A stretch of DNA of 64,000 nucleotides from JAEZBP01 sp963832725 (GTDB lineage: Bacteria > Myxococcota_A > Polyangia > Polyangiales > Sandaracinaceae): contig CAWHVG010000005.1 in the NCBI GenBank assembly GCA_963832725.1, positions 1,054,001 to 1,118,000 on the forward strand. Direction: 5' to 3'. The position numbers and the translations under genes are program-made. Every line of letters starts with the position of its first letter. Position 1 is the first letter of the stretch. The notes beneath the pieces were generated by a model. It had not been told where the DNA came from. It saw nothing but the letters and a program-made list of their open reading frames with translations, and made no database searches. Shown here piece by piece: positions 8,837 to 19,522 of the stretch.

Positions 8837-9902
8837 TCAGCCCGCTGCCCGCGCGTCGAGAAGCGCGAAGAACCGCGTACCCCAGACGCTCTCCAGCTGC
8901 GGCCAGCAGTAGGCGCTGCAGAGGGCGAGGCCGGCGTCCCAAGGGTGACCGTCGAGGAGCACTTCGTCGGCGTAGACCTGCGCGCCCTTGCGCATCGTGA
9001 AGACGCGGAGCGAGTGGATGGTCGGGGCGAGCGGGACGTCGGCCAGCGCGTCGCGGAGTTGGTCGAGGAGCGGCCCGATCGGCGGCGCGCCTTCTCCGTA
9101 GAGCCGGAGCTGCGCGCCGAGGCAGACACGGATCGGTCCGTTGGGGTGCGGCCAGTCTTCCCACTCGACCTGGTCGGCGCAGGACTGATCGTCGATCAGC
9201 CCCGCGATCATCACGTGCACAGACCCGCGCTCGAACTTGCGCACCGTGTCGGCGACCGCATCGCGGTAGGTGTCCCCGAACCCGCCGAAGCTCTCGAGCA
9301 GCGGTGAGACCGCGAGGCGCGGGTCGAATAGCGCGTAGTCGACCTGGACCGAGAAGCGATCGGCGCTCACCCGGGGAAAGACGTAGGCGTCGATGCGCAT
9401 CCCTTCCGGCAGCGCCGCGAACCCGTGTCCGTCGAAGAAGCCGCGGAACGCGGTCCGCGGCTCGAGCACACCGCCGTCCCCTTCGCCGAAGGGAGGCAGC
9501 GGCTCGACCAGCGCCGTGCGCGTGCGAACGCTCGAGAGAATCGGCCACCTCTCCGCGCTCGTCCGCGCGCTTCAGGTAGGCGTTCACAGCGTTCACGTCG
9601 GCGCTCCGAAGCCCGATGGCCTCCATCTCGTCCCGGGACCCGTGCGCTGCCCGCTCGCGGGCAGCGGCGTAGACGCAATCATCGGACAGCCGCAGCGCGC
9701 GTCTTCCCGCCGAATAGCTGTCGTCGAAGGGCACGTCCTTCAGCAGCGCCCGCCCATAGGCGACCGGCAGCCAAGTCACCAGCCGGCGCGCCAGCCACAC
9801 CTCGACCCCGAGCGCCTCGAGGCGCGATACGAGCGCTTCGTCGCCCTCGTCGCGCATCCCGACGAAGCACGCTACGCCCAGCTCCACCGCATCCGTCCAC
9901 AC
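8837..9902 (-). CDS. DUF6348-like protein, frameshifted as assembled
   Basis: About 355 aa when a single shift at the GAATC at 9538-9542 is corrected; reading GATC there joins ADERGEVADLSS to VRTRTALVEPLPPFGEG. The second half (FSVQVDYALFDPRLAVSPLL, ESFGGFGDTYRDAVADTVRK, HVMIAGLIDDQ) has the pattern I associate with DUF6348, a family of unknown role. The first half (VSRLEALGVEVWLARRLVTW) is helical. It lies between IS91 copies C and D with a HEAT protein and a SUKH-like gene. Family assignment is tentative. Confidence 0.55.
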
Positions 9903-9927
9903 GGGGGCGGATCATGCCTCAAATCGC

Positions 9928-10662
9928 TCAGATCGGAACGCAATCTCCGCATCTGCTCATCGCCCTCGCGAGCCCGCGAGTCACGAGGCCGTTGGAGTGC
10001 GCACGAATCTCCTCCGCAGCCCAGCGGACGAAGCGTGCCATGTCCCGCTCGTACGCGTCGCCGCCGTCGAGCTCGCGTGCGAGCTCCTTCAGCTCGACAA
10101 TCATGGGTCGGGCACGCGCTCCGAGCTTCTTCACGGCCTCGAGCCAGTCCCATGCGATGCGGCGCGGGCGAGAGGCGCGCAAGACAGGCAGGAGGTCCAG
10201 CTGGGGCTCGAGCTCGGCGAGCGCGCCGGCAGCGATCCAGCGCAGCGTCCAAGTGGGGCTCGTCAGCGCGTCGGCGAAGTGTGCTCGGCTCTCAGGCCGG
10301 GGACGCCGTGCCAGCCCTCGCATCGCGGTGATGCGGACCGGTACAGTCTCGTCGTGGAGGGCCGCGTGCAAGGCGGGCAGTACCCCTTCGCGGTGCGCGC
10401 AGACCATGCCGAGAGCGTTCACGGCCGCACAGCGAATCTCAGCACGCGGATCGTCCGCGAAGCTCGCGACGAGGGCAATCCCCTCCGGCGTCGCTTCGGC
10501 TCGCCACAGCGGCCGGAGACGGAAGCAACTTCGGGGAACGTCGCTCCAAATCTCCGCAAGCCGCTGGAGATGGTACTGGCGCTTCGGGCGGTGACGCGAT
10601 GCCGCCAGACGGGTGAGCACCCGCCCCTGCTCCCGTTCGTTCTCCTCCTGGGAAGGACGCAT
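9928..10662 (-). CDS. HEAT-repeat protein
   Basis: About 244 aa from the ATG at 10662 (MRPSQEENEREQGRVLTRLA). Several ~30-residue helical repeats follow: PEGIALVASFADDPRAEIRC, AAVNALGMVCAHREGVLPAL, HDETVPVRITAMRGLARR, SPTWTLRWIAAGALAELEP. These carry the Asp-x-x-x-Arg pattern of HEAT repeats, a protein-binding solenoid. No enzymatic domain is seen. It is oriented with the DUF6348-like gene about 25 bases downstream, so the two may be co-transcribed. Confidence 0.75.
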   Translation of the reverse strand: MRPSQEENEREQGRVLTRLAASRHRPKRQYHLQRLAEIWSDVPRSCFRLRPLWRAEATPEGIALVASFADDPRAEIRCAAVNALGMVCAHREGVLPALHAALHDETVPVRITAMRGLARRPRPESRAHFADALTSPTWTLRWIAAGALAELEPQLDLLPVLRASRPRRIAWDWLEAVKKLGARARPMIVELKELARELDGGDAYERDMARFVRWAAEEIRAHSNGLVTRGLARAMSRCGDCVPI

Positions 10663-11070
10663 GAAACCTCGGTTCAGAGTGCCGAGCCTCCGGGGGCCAT
10701 GCAACTCGCGGAGCGCGCCAGCGGCAGTACCCACAGGACGGCGCAAACGACACGGGCCGGACGGGTGGTGGGCGGATGCCAATCGTCTCTCCAGGGCAGG
10801 CCGGATCGTCGAGCGGCTCGAGCGCGGCGAAGTCGACCACCACTGCGTTGCGCGTGGCGCTCGTCGCGGACTGGCGCGGTCACGGACAGCCAGCGGCGGA
10901 GCTCTGTCGGGTCGGGGTTCCGGGGCCTCGATGCTCCCCGGATCGATGCTCCGCCGAGGACCGCGATGGATCCGTCGCAGAAGCGAGCCACTCCACAGCC
11001 TGCGCGATCTTGTCCCATGGAAGTCGCGTGCGTATCGACGTTTCGACCGAGCCCCGTGATAGTTTGCGTC
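10663..11070. other. Region with no confident gene
   Basis: About 400 bases between the HEAT gene start and the SUKH-like gene. A minus-strand stretch near 10750-10850 reads plausibly (VVVDFAALEPLDDPACPGET) but has no clear start or continuation. It may be a gene scrap of the kind found elsewhere in this region. Confidence 0.3.
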
Positions 11071-11962
11071 GTGGACACGAACGCCGTCATCCTCGAGGAG
11101 CCTCGGTGGGCTTCGCTCGCGCGTTTCGTCGAGCGCTGGTACGCCGAGCCGCTGGGGAGCGCGGCAGTGACCGCGGAGGAACTCGCCCGCGCGGAGCAGC
11201 GCCTCGGCCGCCCCTTGCCGCGGCGCGAGTGCGCGAGATGGTATGCCTGCTCGGTGCGGGCACCGGTTCTGCCGACGTCAAGCGACGACGGTGGGTGGGT
11301 CTCCGCGTCGACGTGTTCGGCCTCCTGGAATCGCCGCGATCGGCTCGCGCGCGCTCTCTCGGGATGGTCAAGACCGACCGCTCAGCGGCTGGTCGGGGCG
11401 CGGCGTGGGGCCGCTCGGGCTTCTCGCGCCTGGCGTGGTCGGCGGCTATCACGACGGTGCCACAGCCGAGGTGGAGGCGCGCATCCGGTCGTTGCCTGCG
11501 CTCGACGTGGTCACCAACCCCTTCTTTCCGGAGCCACTGCGCGGACACGACACGCTGGTCATCCGCGGCTCCAGCGGGATGTGGGAGTGGATGGCCGCCG
11601 ACGAGGAAGCGCAGGCGGAGGCCCGCACGATCCTTCGACTCGACACGGACGGGCTGCGATACCTGGTCGTCGTGATCGAGCCGGTCCCAAGCGACGCGCG
11701 TGACGCCGTGCGCGCCCTTCTCGACCGGAAGACCGATCCGAACGTGGCGGGCCAGCTGCGTATCGGCAAGCATGACATGCCCCTGACTTCGGCGGTGCTG
11801 GAGTTCGAAACGCCCGATCCGGACGCCGTAGTGAGCGCGTTGCGCGCACACCTCCCCGCCAGCGCAGTCGGAGTCATGCGGGCCGGACATCGCGCCGCGC
11901 ACACGATGCGATTCGTCCCGTGTTGGCCGCCGGGATCCACCCACTTCACCCAGCCGCGCTGA
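11071..11962 (+). pseudogene. SUKH (SMI1/KNR4)-like protein, broken by frameshifts
   Basis: The N-terminal part from a GTG at 11071 reads LARFVERWYAEPLGSAAVTA then EELARAEQRLGRPLPRR, matching the SUKH start (E-l-x-x-A-E-x-x-L-g-r-x-L-P). The frame breaks about 11235-11250 near a REMVCLLGAGTG-like segment. A third frame from about 11400 carries the rest: VVTNPFFPEPLRGHDTLVI, GLRYLVVVIEPVPSDARDAV, stop at 11962. SUKH proteins are often immunity proteins of polymorphic toxin systems. At least two shifts are needed, so it may be truly decayed; the family call rests on the N-terminus only. Confidence 0.4.
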
Positions 11963-12001
11963 GGCCTTGCCGCCGAGTCCGGCCGCCGATAGCGTGGCCG
12001 A

Positions 12002-12220
12002 ATGGACGAGAAGAAGCTCATCACCTGGCAAGGGACGACGCTCGAGGTCACGGACACCGGTGACGGCATGTTCGAGGTCCGCAAGGACGGGGAAGACGCT
12101 ACGGCGGTCTTCGACCATGGCGCCTACTCGTGGACGAGAGAGCCAGAGTGGCTCGGGGCACTCGGCAGGACTCCCGAGCTCGGCGAGACCCTTCTGTTTG
12201 AGATGTTCCAGGGCATATAG
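12002..12220 (+). CDS. Small acidic protein of unknown function
   Basis: 72 aa, ATG at 12002 to TAG 12220. Sequence features: MDEKKLITWQGTTLEVTDTG, then FEVRKDGEDATAVFDHGAYS and LGETLLFEMFQGI. Strongly acidic with a predicted beta-strand N-terminus. Amino-acid use is clearly protein-like and distinct from the Arg-rich spurious frames around it. It lies about 40 bases after the SUKH-like gene and could be a partner. Confidence 0.6.
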   Translation: MDEKKLITWQGTTLEVTDTGDGMFEVRKDGEDATAVFDHGAYSWTREPEWLGALGRTPELGETLLFEMFQGI

Positions 12221-12863
12221 CACCAGCGTGAAGCGGGCCGCGTCTCATCGAGCGTGAGCAGGCGGATAAGTGTTCCGACTGGGTGATGAGGTCAAGATGG
12301 GGTCAAGGCGAAGTGGGCTCAGAGAGCCGATGAGAGCGGGCGGTACACTCATGCCCCCTCGCGAACCCCCGCAACCCCCGCAACCCCCATGAGACCCACC
12401 GCTCGGAGCCATGAGCTCGGCGCATCCGGGTCGAGCGGACACAGCGGTGCCGTCGTCGGCGCGCGGACGAGCGCTGACCGGGCTCAGTCGAACCGGAAGG
12501 CGAGCTGGCCAGGGGCGGGAGAGCGCGCCGGACCTCGGGCAGGGGGCGCCCGGGACCCCGCGGCTGCGGCATCCGGGTCGCTCGCGAGGATGCGCTCAAT
12601 CGCTTCGGGCTCGGTGGCGATTTCCACCAGGCGCATCGTCCCCTGGCATCGTGGGCAGGTGAGGATGTCGACCGCGAACACCCGCTGGAGCAGCCACGGC
12701 CAGGGGTGGCGAGGAGGACGGAGGCGGCGGCGCCAGCGGGTTCGGCTCGGAGTCGAAGTGGAGCACGAGCTGCGGCTCGGGCTCGGGCTTCGGGGCGGCC
12801 TTCGGGACGATGCTCGAGCGCGCCTTCGCGTTCGCGGCGAGCACGCCGTGGTACCTCACCAGG

Positions 12864-12871
12864 TGAAAGCG
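12864..12871. repeat. 8-bp target duplication of the ISL3 element (left copy)
   Basis: TGAAAGCG occurs here directly before the left inverted repeat and again at 14252-14259 directly after the right one. Uninterrupted IS91 copies A (about 531) and B (about 6960) have it once. Eight-base duplications are usual for ISL3. Confidence 0.9.
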
Positions 12872-14251
12872 GGCTCTCCTGACGTAGTCGTGGGTCGGTT
12901 GGGGGCCTGAAAGCAGCGCGCACCTCTCGCGGGCCTCAAGGTTGGGTTGTCGAGACCGAGCCAAGAGGGAGCGAGAAGTGCGCAACGCGAGGATGCTGGT
13001 TCGTGCGCTCGGAGTCGAGCGGGCGGTGGTGGAGGACGTGAGGTGGGAGGGGGTGCCGGGACTTCAGGCGCTCGTCATCCGGGTGCGTCCGCGAAAGAAG
13101 GAGATGGCTCGGTGCCCGCACTGCCGGCGTCGCTGCCCGCGCTACGATCGGGGTTCCGGGCCGCGACGATGGAGGGGGCCCGACGTCGGTCTGTGCCCGG
13201 CGTACATCGTCGCCGAGGCGCCGCGGGTCCATTGCCGTGAGCACGGGGTGGTGGTGCAGGCGGTGCCCTGGGCGCGGCCGGGCTCGCGGTTCACGACGGC
13301 GTTCGAGGACCAGGTCGCGTGGCTCGCGGTGCGCACCGACAAGTCGACGCTCGCGAGCCTGCTGAGGGTGGCCTGGCGCACGGTCGGCCGGATCCTCGAG
13401 CGCGTCGCACAGAGCATGAGCAAGCTCCGCAACCCCCTGAAGAACGTGACCCGCATCGGAATCGACGAAATCTCCTACCGCAAGGGTCACCGCTACCTGA
13501 CCATCGTCGTCGACCACGACACGGGCCGGCTGCTCTTCGCGAGCCCGGGCAAGGACGAGGCGACGCTCGACAAGTTCTTCGACCTGCTCGGTCCCGAACG
13601 GTGCGCCCGCATCAAGCTCGTGAGCGCCGACGCGGCGGCGGCCTTCCACAATGTCGTGAAGAGGCGCTGCCCGAACGCGACCCTCTGCCTCGACCCGTTC
13701 CACATCGTGCAGTGGGCGACGAAGGCCCTCGACACCGTTCGCCGCGAGGTCTGGAACAAGCTCCGAAAGAGCGGGCAGAAGAAGCGCGCGAAGGCCCTGA
13801 AGGGAGAGCGATGGGCGCTCTGGAAGAACCCCGGCGACCTGAACGACAAGCAGAAGGCGACGCTCGCGGCCATCGAGCGCGACAACAAACCGCTCTTCCG
13901 CGCGTACCTGCTGAAGGAGGAGCTGCGCAGCGTGTTTCAGGACCCGGACCCCGAACTCGCCAAGCTCACTCTCGCCGACTGGCTGGCCTGGGCGTCTCGC
14001 TCTCGACTGCCCGCATTCGTCAAGCTCGCCCGCTCAATCCGCGCACACCTCCCGGCGATCCACGCCGTGCTCGAACACGGCCTCTCGAACGCCCGGCTCG
14101 AGGCCGCCAACACCAAGCTCCGCCTCATCACCCGCCTCGCCTTCGGCTTCCACTCGCACAAGCCTCTGATCGCCCTCGCCATGCTGCGGCTCGGCGGTCT
14201 TTGTCCCCCGCTCCCGACCCGACCCTGACCCACGAAAAGGGCAGGAGAGCC
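12872..14251 (+). mobile_element. ISL3-family insertion sequence, complete
   Basis: 1380 bp bounded by imperfect 28-bp inverted repeats. Both ends begin GGCTCTCCTG, then 8 unmatched bases, then CGTGGGTC (12872-12899 and the complement of 14224-14251). The element is flanked by TGAAAGCG duplications and contains one intact transposase gene. Clean ends, duplication and an open gene suggest a recent insertion that could still be mobile. Confidence 0.92.
12978..14228 (+). CDS. ISL3-family transposase
   Basis: About 416 aa from GTG 12978, preceded by GAGGGA; ATG 12993 and an upstream TTG 12942 are alternatives. An N-terminal zinc finger (CPHCRRRCPRY and HCREHGV) and a helix-turn-helix are followed by the DDE nuclease. 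GIDEISYRKGHRYLTIVVD supplies the first Asp, LVSADAAAAFHNVVKRRCP the second, and LSNARLEAANTKLRLITRLA the catalytic Glu with the conserved N-x-E-x-x-N pattern. Full length for the family, no frameshift. Confidence 0.93.
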   Translation: MRNARMLVRALGVERAVVEDVRWEGVPGLQALVIRVRPRKKEMARCPHCRRRCPRYDRGSGPRRWRGPDVGLCPAYIVAEAPRVHCREHGVVVQAVPWARPGSRFTTAFEDQVAWLAVRTDKSTLASLLRVAWRTVGRILERVAQSMSKLRNPLKNVTRIGIDEISYRKGHRYLTIVVDHDTGRLLFASPGKDEATLDKFFDLLGPERCARIKLVSADAAAAFHNVVKRRCPNATLCLDPFHIVQWATKALDTVRREVWNKLRKSGQKKRAKALKGERWALWKNPGDLNDKQKATLAAIERDNKPLFRAYLLKEELRSVFQDPDPELAKLTLADWLAWASRSRLPAFVKLARSIRAHLPAIHAVLEHGLSNARLEAANTKLRLITRLAFGFHSHKPLIALAMLRLGGLCPPLPTRP

Positions 14252-14836
14252 TGAAAGCGCTGCGGCGGGATGAGGGCGCAAAGCCGGGACATGCCGTGTG
14301 ATCTCAGGAGGGGCTCGCGGCTCGAGCAGGATCGAGTGGGTCCCATCTTTCCACGGCGCCTCGAGCCGATGCGGACGCGGCCGTCTTCGTGCAGCTCGAC
14401 GCGGTCTGGCGCGAGCGGCGGACGCGCCATGTAGCGCACCAGGCGCTCGATGCGCCGACGGTCTCGGCCGTCAATCGCCGGCCGTCCACCAGGTGCGCCG
14501 CGATGTCCGACATCCGTCGGCCCAGGCACGACGGGCAAAAGCCCCGACGTTGGCAGCTGAACGCCGCCACGATCGTGTGCCCACACCCGGCGCACGCGAG
14601 CTGCACCAGCCCGTACTCGAGCCAGCCCGTCCTCGAGCCAGCCCGTACTCGAGCCGCCCACAGCGCAGGTACGCCTCGAACTGGCTCACCACGAACTTTG
14701 GCAGACCGCCCTGCTCTTCCGTGCGAGCAGCGAAACCCGGCCACTGCTCGGCAATGACCTCGTAGACGACCGTCTCCTCAGGCCGTCGACGTGCGTAGCC
14801 GTCCGCGCGGCCGCACGTGATCGCCGGTGCCGCCAT
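14252..14836 (-). pseudogene. IS91-family transposase, internally deleted (copy D)
   Basis: Holds the transposase N-terminus (MAAPAITCGRADGYARRRPE, zinc motif CAGCGHTIVAAFSC) joined by a ~600-bp deletion to the IDGRDRRRIERLVRYMARPP segment. It then continues, after the ISL3 insertion, in the C-terminal part at about 12480-12863. A small duplication of CTCGAGCCAGCCCGT near 14615-14650 also disrupts the frame. Inactive. Confidence 0.8.
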
Positions 14837-14925
14837 CGCCCCGGCGACGACGCCATCTTTCGTGCCGGGTCCTCTCCCACAAAATCACACGCGAATCGCA
14901 CCCTCGAACGGCGGAGGCGGCCGCG

Positions 14926-14948
14926 GATCGGCGGAACCTCCGCCGACC
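14926..14948. repeat. Hairpin near upstream end of IS91 copy D
   Basis: GATCGGCGGA-ACC-TCCGCCGACC: same position relative to the transposase start as the perfect hairpin of copy A, with one mismatch near the base of the stem. Confidence 0.6.
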
Positions 14949-15060
14949 AGAGCAACATCGTCCGTGCCGAGCTCGGCCGCCCCGCTCAGATCAGACCGTG
15001 GCGAGCGTCCTCGTCCCCGCCATCGAGCGCACTCTGCCGGCGAAGCTCTGCACGGCGGCC

Positions 15061-15664
15061 ATGTCGAAGCCGGGCGTACGAGCACTCGCTGCTGGGCCTG
15101 ATGGAGGGCGCGACCATGACGTCGCAGCCGCCGCGCTCGCAGCGGGAGGCCAAGCCATCGCGACGCCGTACCGGGGCATGCGCCCGGGCGTCGATCCCTC
15201 CAGCTTCATCGCGCCGACCGCGGCGTTGATCGGCGACGTCGTCGTGGGCGCGAAGGCCAGCATCTGGTTCGGCGTGGTGTTGCGCGGCGACGTCATGTCC
15301 ATCCGGGTGGGCGCGCGCACCTCCATCCAGGACAACAGCGTCATCCACTCCACGGGCGGCTGGACCTCGACCATCATCGGCGACGACTGCACTCGGCCAC
15401 GGCGCCATCCTCCACGGCTGCACCGTGGCGGACCGCGTCCTCGTCGGCATGGGCTCCATCGTCCTCGACCAAGCCGAGATCGGGAGCGACACCATCCTCG
15501 GCGCCGGCAGCCTGGTCACGGCCCGCACCGAGATCCCCGCCGGCGTCCTCGCGCTCGGCCGCCCGGCCAAGGTCATCCGCGAGCTGACCGACGAAGAGCT
15601 CGCGAGCATCCGCGAGGCGTCCAAGGCCTACGTCGGCCTGGTCCGCGACTACACCTCGGGCTGA
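15061..15664 (+). CDS. Gamma-class carbonic anhydrase family protein, frameshifted as assembled
   Basis: Left-handed beta-helix (hexapeptide) protein. YRGMRPGVDPSSFIAPTAAL, then IGDVVVGAKASIWFGVVLRG, then RTSIQDNSVIHST give the N-terminal coils and first metal-ligand His. One base is missing near 15393: restoring it joins IIGDDCT to LGHGAILHGCTVADRVLVGM, supplying the second and third His. It ends with an alpha-helix (LTDEELASIREASKAYVGLV). Members hydrate CO2 or are inactive relatives. Start uncertain: ATG 15178 is nearest the conserved core, ATG 15061 gives a long extension. Confidence 0.75.
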
Positions 15665-16011
15665 TCCGCTCCAGAGCATCCGCGGCAGACGGATGACAGC
15701 GGACGCGTTGGTGCCGCGAATGTTGCGCGGGTCCGGGCCGAAGCCGACGCGCGTGGGTCGCGCCTCATCGGCCAGCCGGACATCGCTGGCGGCCGCGTGA
15801 TGGCCGGCGCAGGCACGCCGCAGGGGCTTCGAGCTGCAATCCCCAGCAAGAGATATGACGCCCTTCCCGGGAGTCGTAGATGATGACCCTATCGTCGCCG
15901 CTCGGGTTTCTACCCGGCCGCGCTTCCCTCCCGAGGGCTCGCCTCGTCGTTTTACGCGGGCGCCAGGAGAGTCAGCGTCGTTCCACGAGGACACGGAGAG
16001 CCGCGGGCCGC
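15665..16011. other. Region with no recognised gene
   Basis: About 350 bases between two convergent genes. Open frames on both strands are Arg/Pro-rich and have no recognisable motif. I see no terminator with a T-run. Confidence 0.4.
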
Positions 16012-17397
<1,386 letters not shown>

Positions 17398-17401
<4 letters not shown>

Positions 17402-19222
17402 GCGCCCTCCTGTGCTCTGCGGGGAAGCCGTACCGTGAAGCGAGCACCGCCCAGCGTACCCTCGGCGAGCTCGATCGTGCCTCCGTGCGCGCGCACGAAG
17501 CGCTCCGCGATCGCGAGGCCGAGCCCGACGCCCTGTGCGCGGCCGGTCACGAAGGGCTGGAAGAGGCGCGGCGCGATGTCGGCCGCGACGCCCGGACCGC
17601 TGTCCTCGATGTGGATGGTGATCGCCTCCTCGTCTGCCTCCGTGCTCAGGAACACGCGCGGGGAGGCCGAGCTCGCCGCCGCCTCGATGGCGTTACGGAG
17701 GAGGTTTACGAGCGCGCTCTGGATACGGTCGGAGTCGACGTTCGCCGTGAGCCCGGGCACGACGTCGGTCTCGACGCGGACCCCGTGCTGCGCGGCGTGA
17801 TCCTCGACGAGGAGCTCGGCGGTGGACACCATCTCCCCGAGATCAATCTCGCGCCGGCGCAGCGCAGGATCACGCGCGAATGTCGAGCAGATCGTCCGAG
17901 AGCGTCCGCAGGCGCGCGATCTCGCCGCGCACGAGCTGGCGCGCTTCCTTCTTGACCGCGTCGCCGGTGTCCGAGGCGAGTGTGTCCATCGCCACGCTGA
18001 CCGCGTTGAGCGCGTTCCGGAGCTCGTGGCTCAGCACGGTGCCCGCGCGACCGACCGCGGCCAGCCGCTCCGCCGCCACCAGCGCCGCCTGCGCGGCGCG
18101 GAGCTCGGCCGTGCGCGCCTCCACCCGATCCTCGAGCTCGATCGCCAGCTCCGAGACGCGATCGCGATCGGCGCGCGTCGTCTTCTCGCGCTCGGCGAGC
18201 TCGTTCACCAGCGCTACGAACGCGCGCTGGAGATCGCCGATCTCGTCGTCGCGGTCGGAGGGGGCGAGTGTCGGCGTCGGATGATCGCGGATGCCACGCA
18301 CCTGGGCGGCGAGGGCCGTGAGCGGCCGCGTCAGCCGGCGTGCCACGAAGAACCCGGTGACCAGCGCGAGCACCGCCACGACGGCCATCGAGATCAGCAG
18401 GCGCTGGAGCTGCTGTCGCCCGGAGTCGTCGAGCGCGTGCCAGGGCCACGCGAGCACGATCGCGAGGTCGGCCTCGCCGACCGGCGCCCACGCCACCAGC
18501 GTCCGCACCGGTGCCGCGATGAAGGTGGTCCCGGGCTCGCCGCGTCGCGCGCCTTGCGCGCCGACCCGGAGCCCCTCGTCGGACATCTCCGGGTCGCTCT
18601 CGAAGACCGGGCGGCCCTCCCGGTCGACCAGCGCCGCCGCCGTGGCCGGCGGCAGGTCGCGCGAGAGCGCGGGCGAGAACATCCGATCGTGCTGCAGATC
18701 CACGACGCCGCGCATCACGCCGACGATCGTGTCGTGGCGCTCGATCGGCACGACGATGTCGACCAGGCCGCGCCCATCGGGATCCGCGATGTACACGCGC
18801 GCGGTCCGCCCCGATTCCATCGCCTCCCGGTACCACGGCGCGTCCGAGCGATCCCGATGGAGGCAGGAGTCTTCCTCCGGCTCGGCCCAGCGGCAGCGCC
18901 CGTGCGCACCGTAGAGCTCGAGGGTCGAGTTGAAGAACGGAGTCTGTCGATAGGCTTGGGCGAGCAGGCGCTGCTCGGGCCGGAAGTCGCCGTCCTCGAG
19001 ATCGATCTCCGCCATGTGGGCGAGCCGCTCGAGCTCGCCGGTCGCGAGCGCGAGGTTCTCCCGCAGCGCGAGCGCGCGGGTCTCGGTGAGGAGCCGCTGC
19101 TGCGTGACGACCGCGTCCTCGAGCGACGCTTGGGCCTGACGGGAGAGCAGCGCACCGCTCACGCCCACGCACGCGAGGGCGAAGAGCGCGAACGCGAGGG
19201 CCGTCCTCGTCGAGATCCGCAC
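17398..19222 (-). CDS. Membrane sensor histidine kinase, frameshifted as assembled
   Basis: About 608 aa from GTG 19222 (an ATG at 19285 is further upstream). It has TM1 (ALAFALFALACVGVSGALL), a periplasmic Cache-like sensor (DAPWYREAMESGRTARVYIA, GLVDIVVPIERHD), TM2 (ISMAVVAVLALVTGFFVA), HAMP and coiled coil. The DHp helix carries the phospho-His (LSHELRNALNAVSVAMDTL). ATPase boxes are NLLRNAIEAA, DSGPGV and GVGLGLAIAERF. One extra base near 17877 breaks the frame between SDDLLDI and ARDPALRRREIDLGEM. It should sense a periplasmic signal, plausibly excess metal, and phosphorylate the coupled sigma-54 regulator. Confidence 0.88.
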
Positions 19223-19232
19223 GGCGGGGCAA

Positions 19233-19261
19233 TAGATGTGCTCGGCGGAAATCGCAACGCG
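19233..19261. repeat. 29-bp repeat, copy 1 (upstream of sensor kinase gene)
   Basis: Matches 26 of 29 bases with the complement of 38798-38826. Shared core: TAGATGT, then CTCGGCGGA, then GCAACGCG, with single differences between blocks. Both copies are at gene boundaries of unrelated genes. Function unknown. Confidence 0.6.
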
Positions 19262-19417
19262 TTTTGCCGGCGGGAAGGAGCGCATCTACGGCCCGTTCCT
19301 CCCCGGCTCGGATCGCCTCGTCGGCCCGAGCCACGGCTTGGCCCCCTCGGCTCCGCGATCCGGTCACGAGTTCCGCCTCTCACATCTTGCACGGTGCGCG
19401 CGAGAAGGGTCGAGGTG

Positions 19418-19452
19418 GAAAGAGACTGGCGGGTCGGTCTAAAGACTCTTTC
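19418..19452. promoter_or_regulatory. Spaced inverted repeat upstream of czcB
   Basis: GAAAGAG at 19418-19424 and CTCTTTC at 19446-19452, centres 28 bases apart. It lies about 45-75 bases before the -24/-12 element, where sigma-54 activators often bind. Candidate activator site, inferred from position only. Confidence 0.35.
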
Positions 19453-19455
19453 GGT

Positions 19456-19478
19456 AGCGAGCCCACGGGAGGCTCGCT
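19456..19478. promoter_or_regulatory. Inverted repeat just upstream of the sigma-54 promoter
   Basis: AGCGAGCC, 7-base spacer, GGCTCGCT: a perfect 8-bp inverted repeat ending 16 bases before the -24 element. Could be a regulator site or a terminator-like hairpin; no T-run follows. Confidence 0.45.
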
Positions 19479-19494
19479 GTGTTCCGCGCGAACA

Positions 19495-19510
19495 TGGCAC
19501 GCAGATTGCG
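19495..19510 (+). promoter_or_regulatory. Sigma-54 (-24/-12) promoter of czcBAC
   Basis: TGGCACGCAGATTGCG agrees with the consensus TGGCAC-N5-TTGC, with the GG and GC doublets at the required spacing. The expected transcription start is near 19520, almost at the ATG of czcB (19523), so the mRNA would be leaderless or nearly so. The neighbouring sigma-54-dependent regulator supports it. Confidence 0.75.
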
Positions 19511-19522
19511 GTGTGGGCCGGC

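Larger units (their letters stand above)
12261..14975 (-). mobile_element. IS91-family element, copy D, interrupted by an ISL3 element
   Basis: Both ends are present: the fixed terminus GGCGGATAAG at 12261 and the upstream end with a hairpin at 14926-14948. ISL3 insertion at 12872-14251 splits it, with target duplication TGAAAGCG on each side. The right half also lacks about 600 bp of the transposase middle: sequence jumps from the equivalent of ~740 to that of ~1346 of copy A near 14485. The copy was therefore decayed and then used as a target. Confidence 0.85.

Noticed and set aside
17822..19522. Very long plus-strand open frame running across the sensor kinase into czcB
   Set aside because: The part before 19523 is Arg/Ala/His-rich and complementary to a motif-rich kinase gene; only the czcB portion has domains and a signal peptide. 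High GC creates such shadows.
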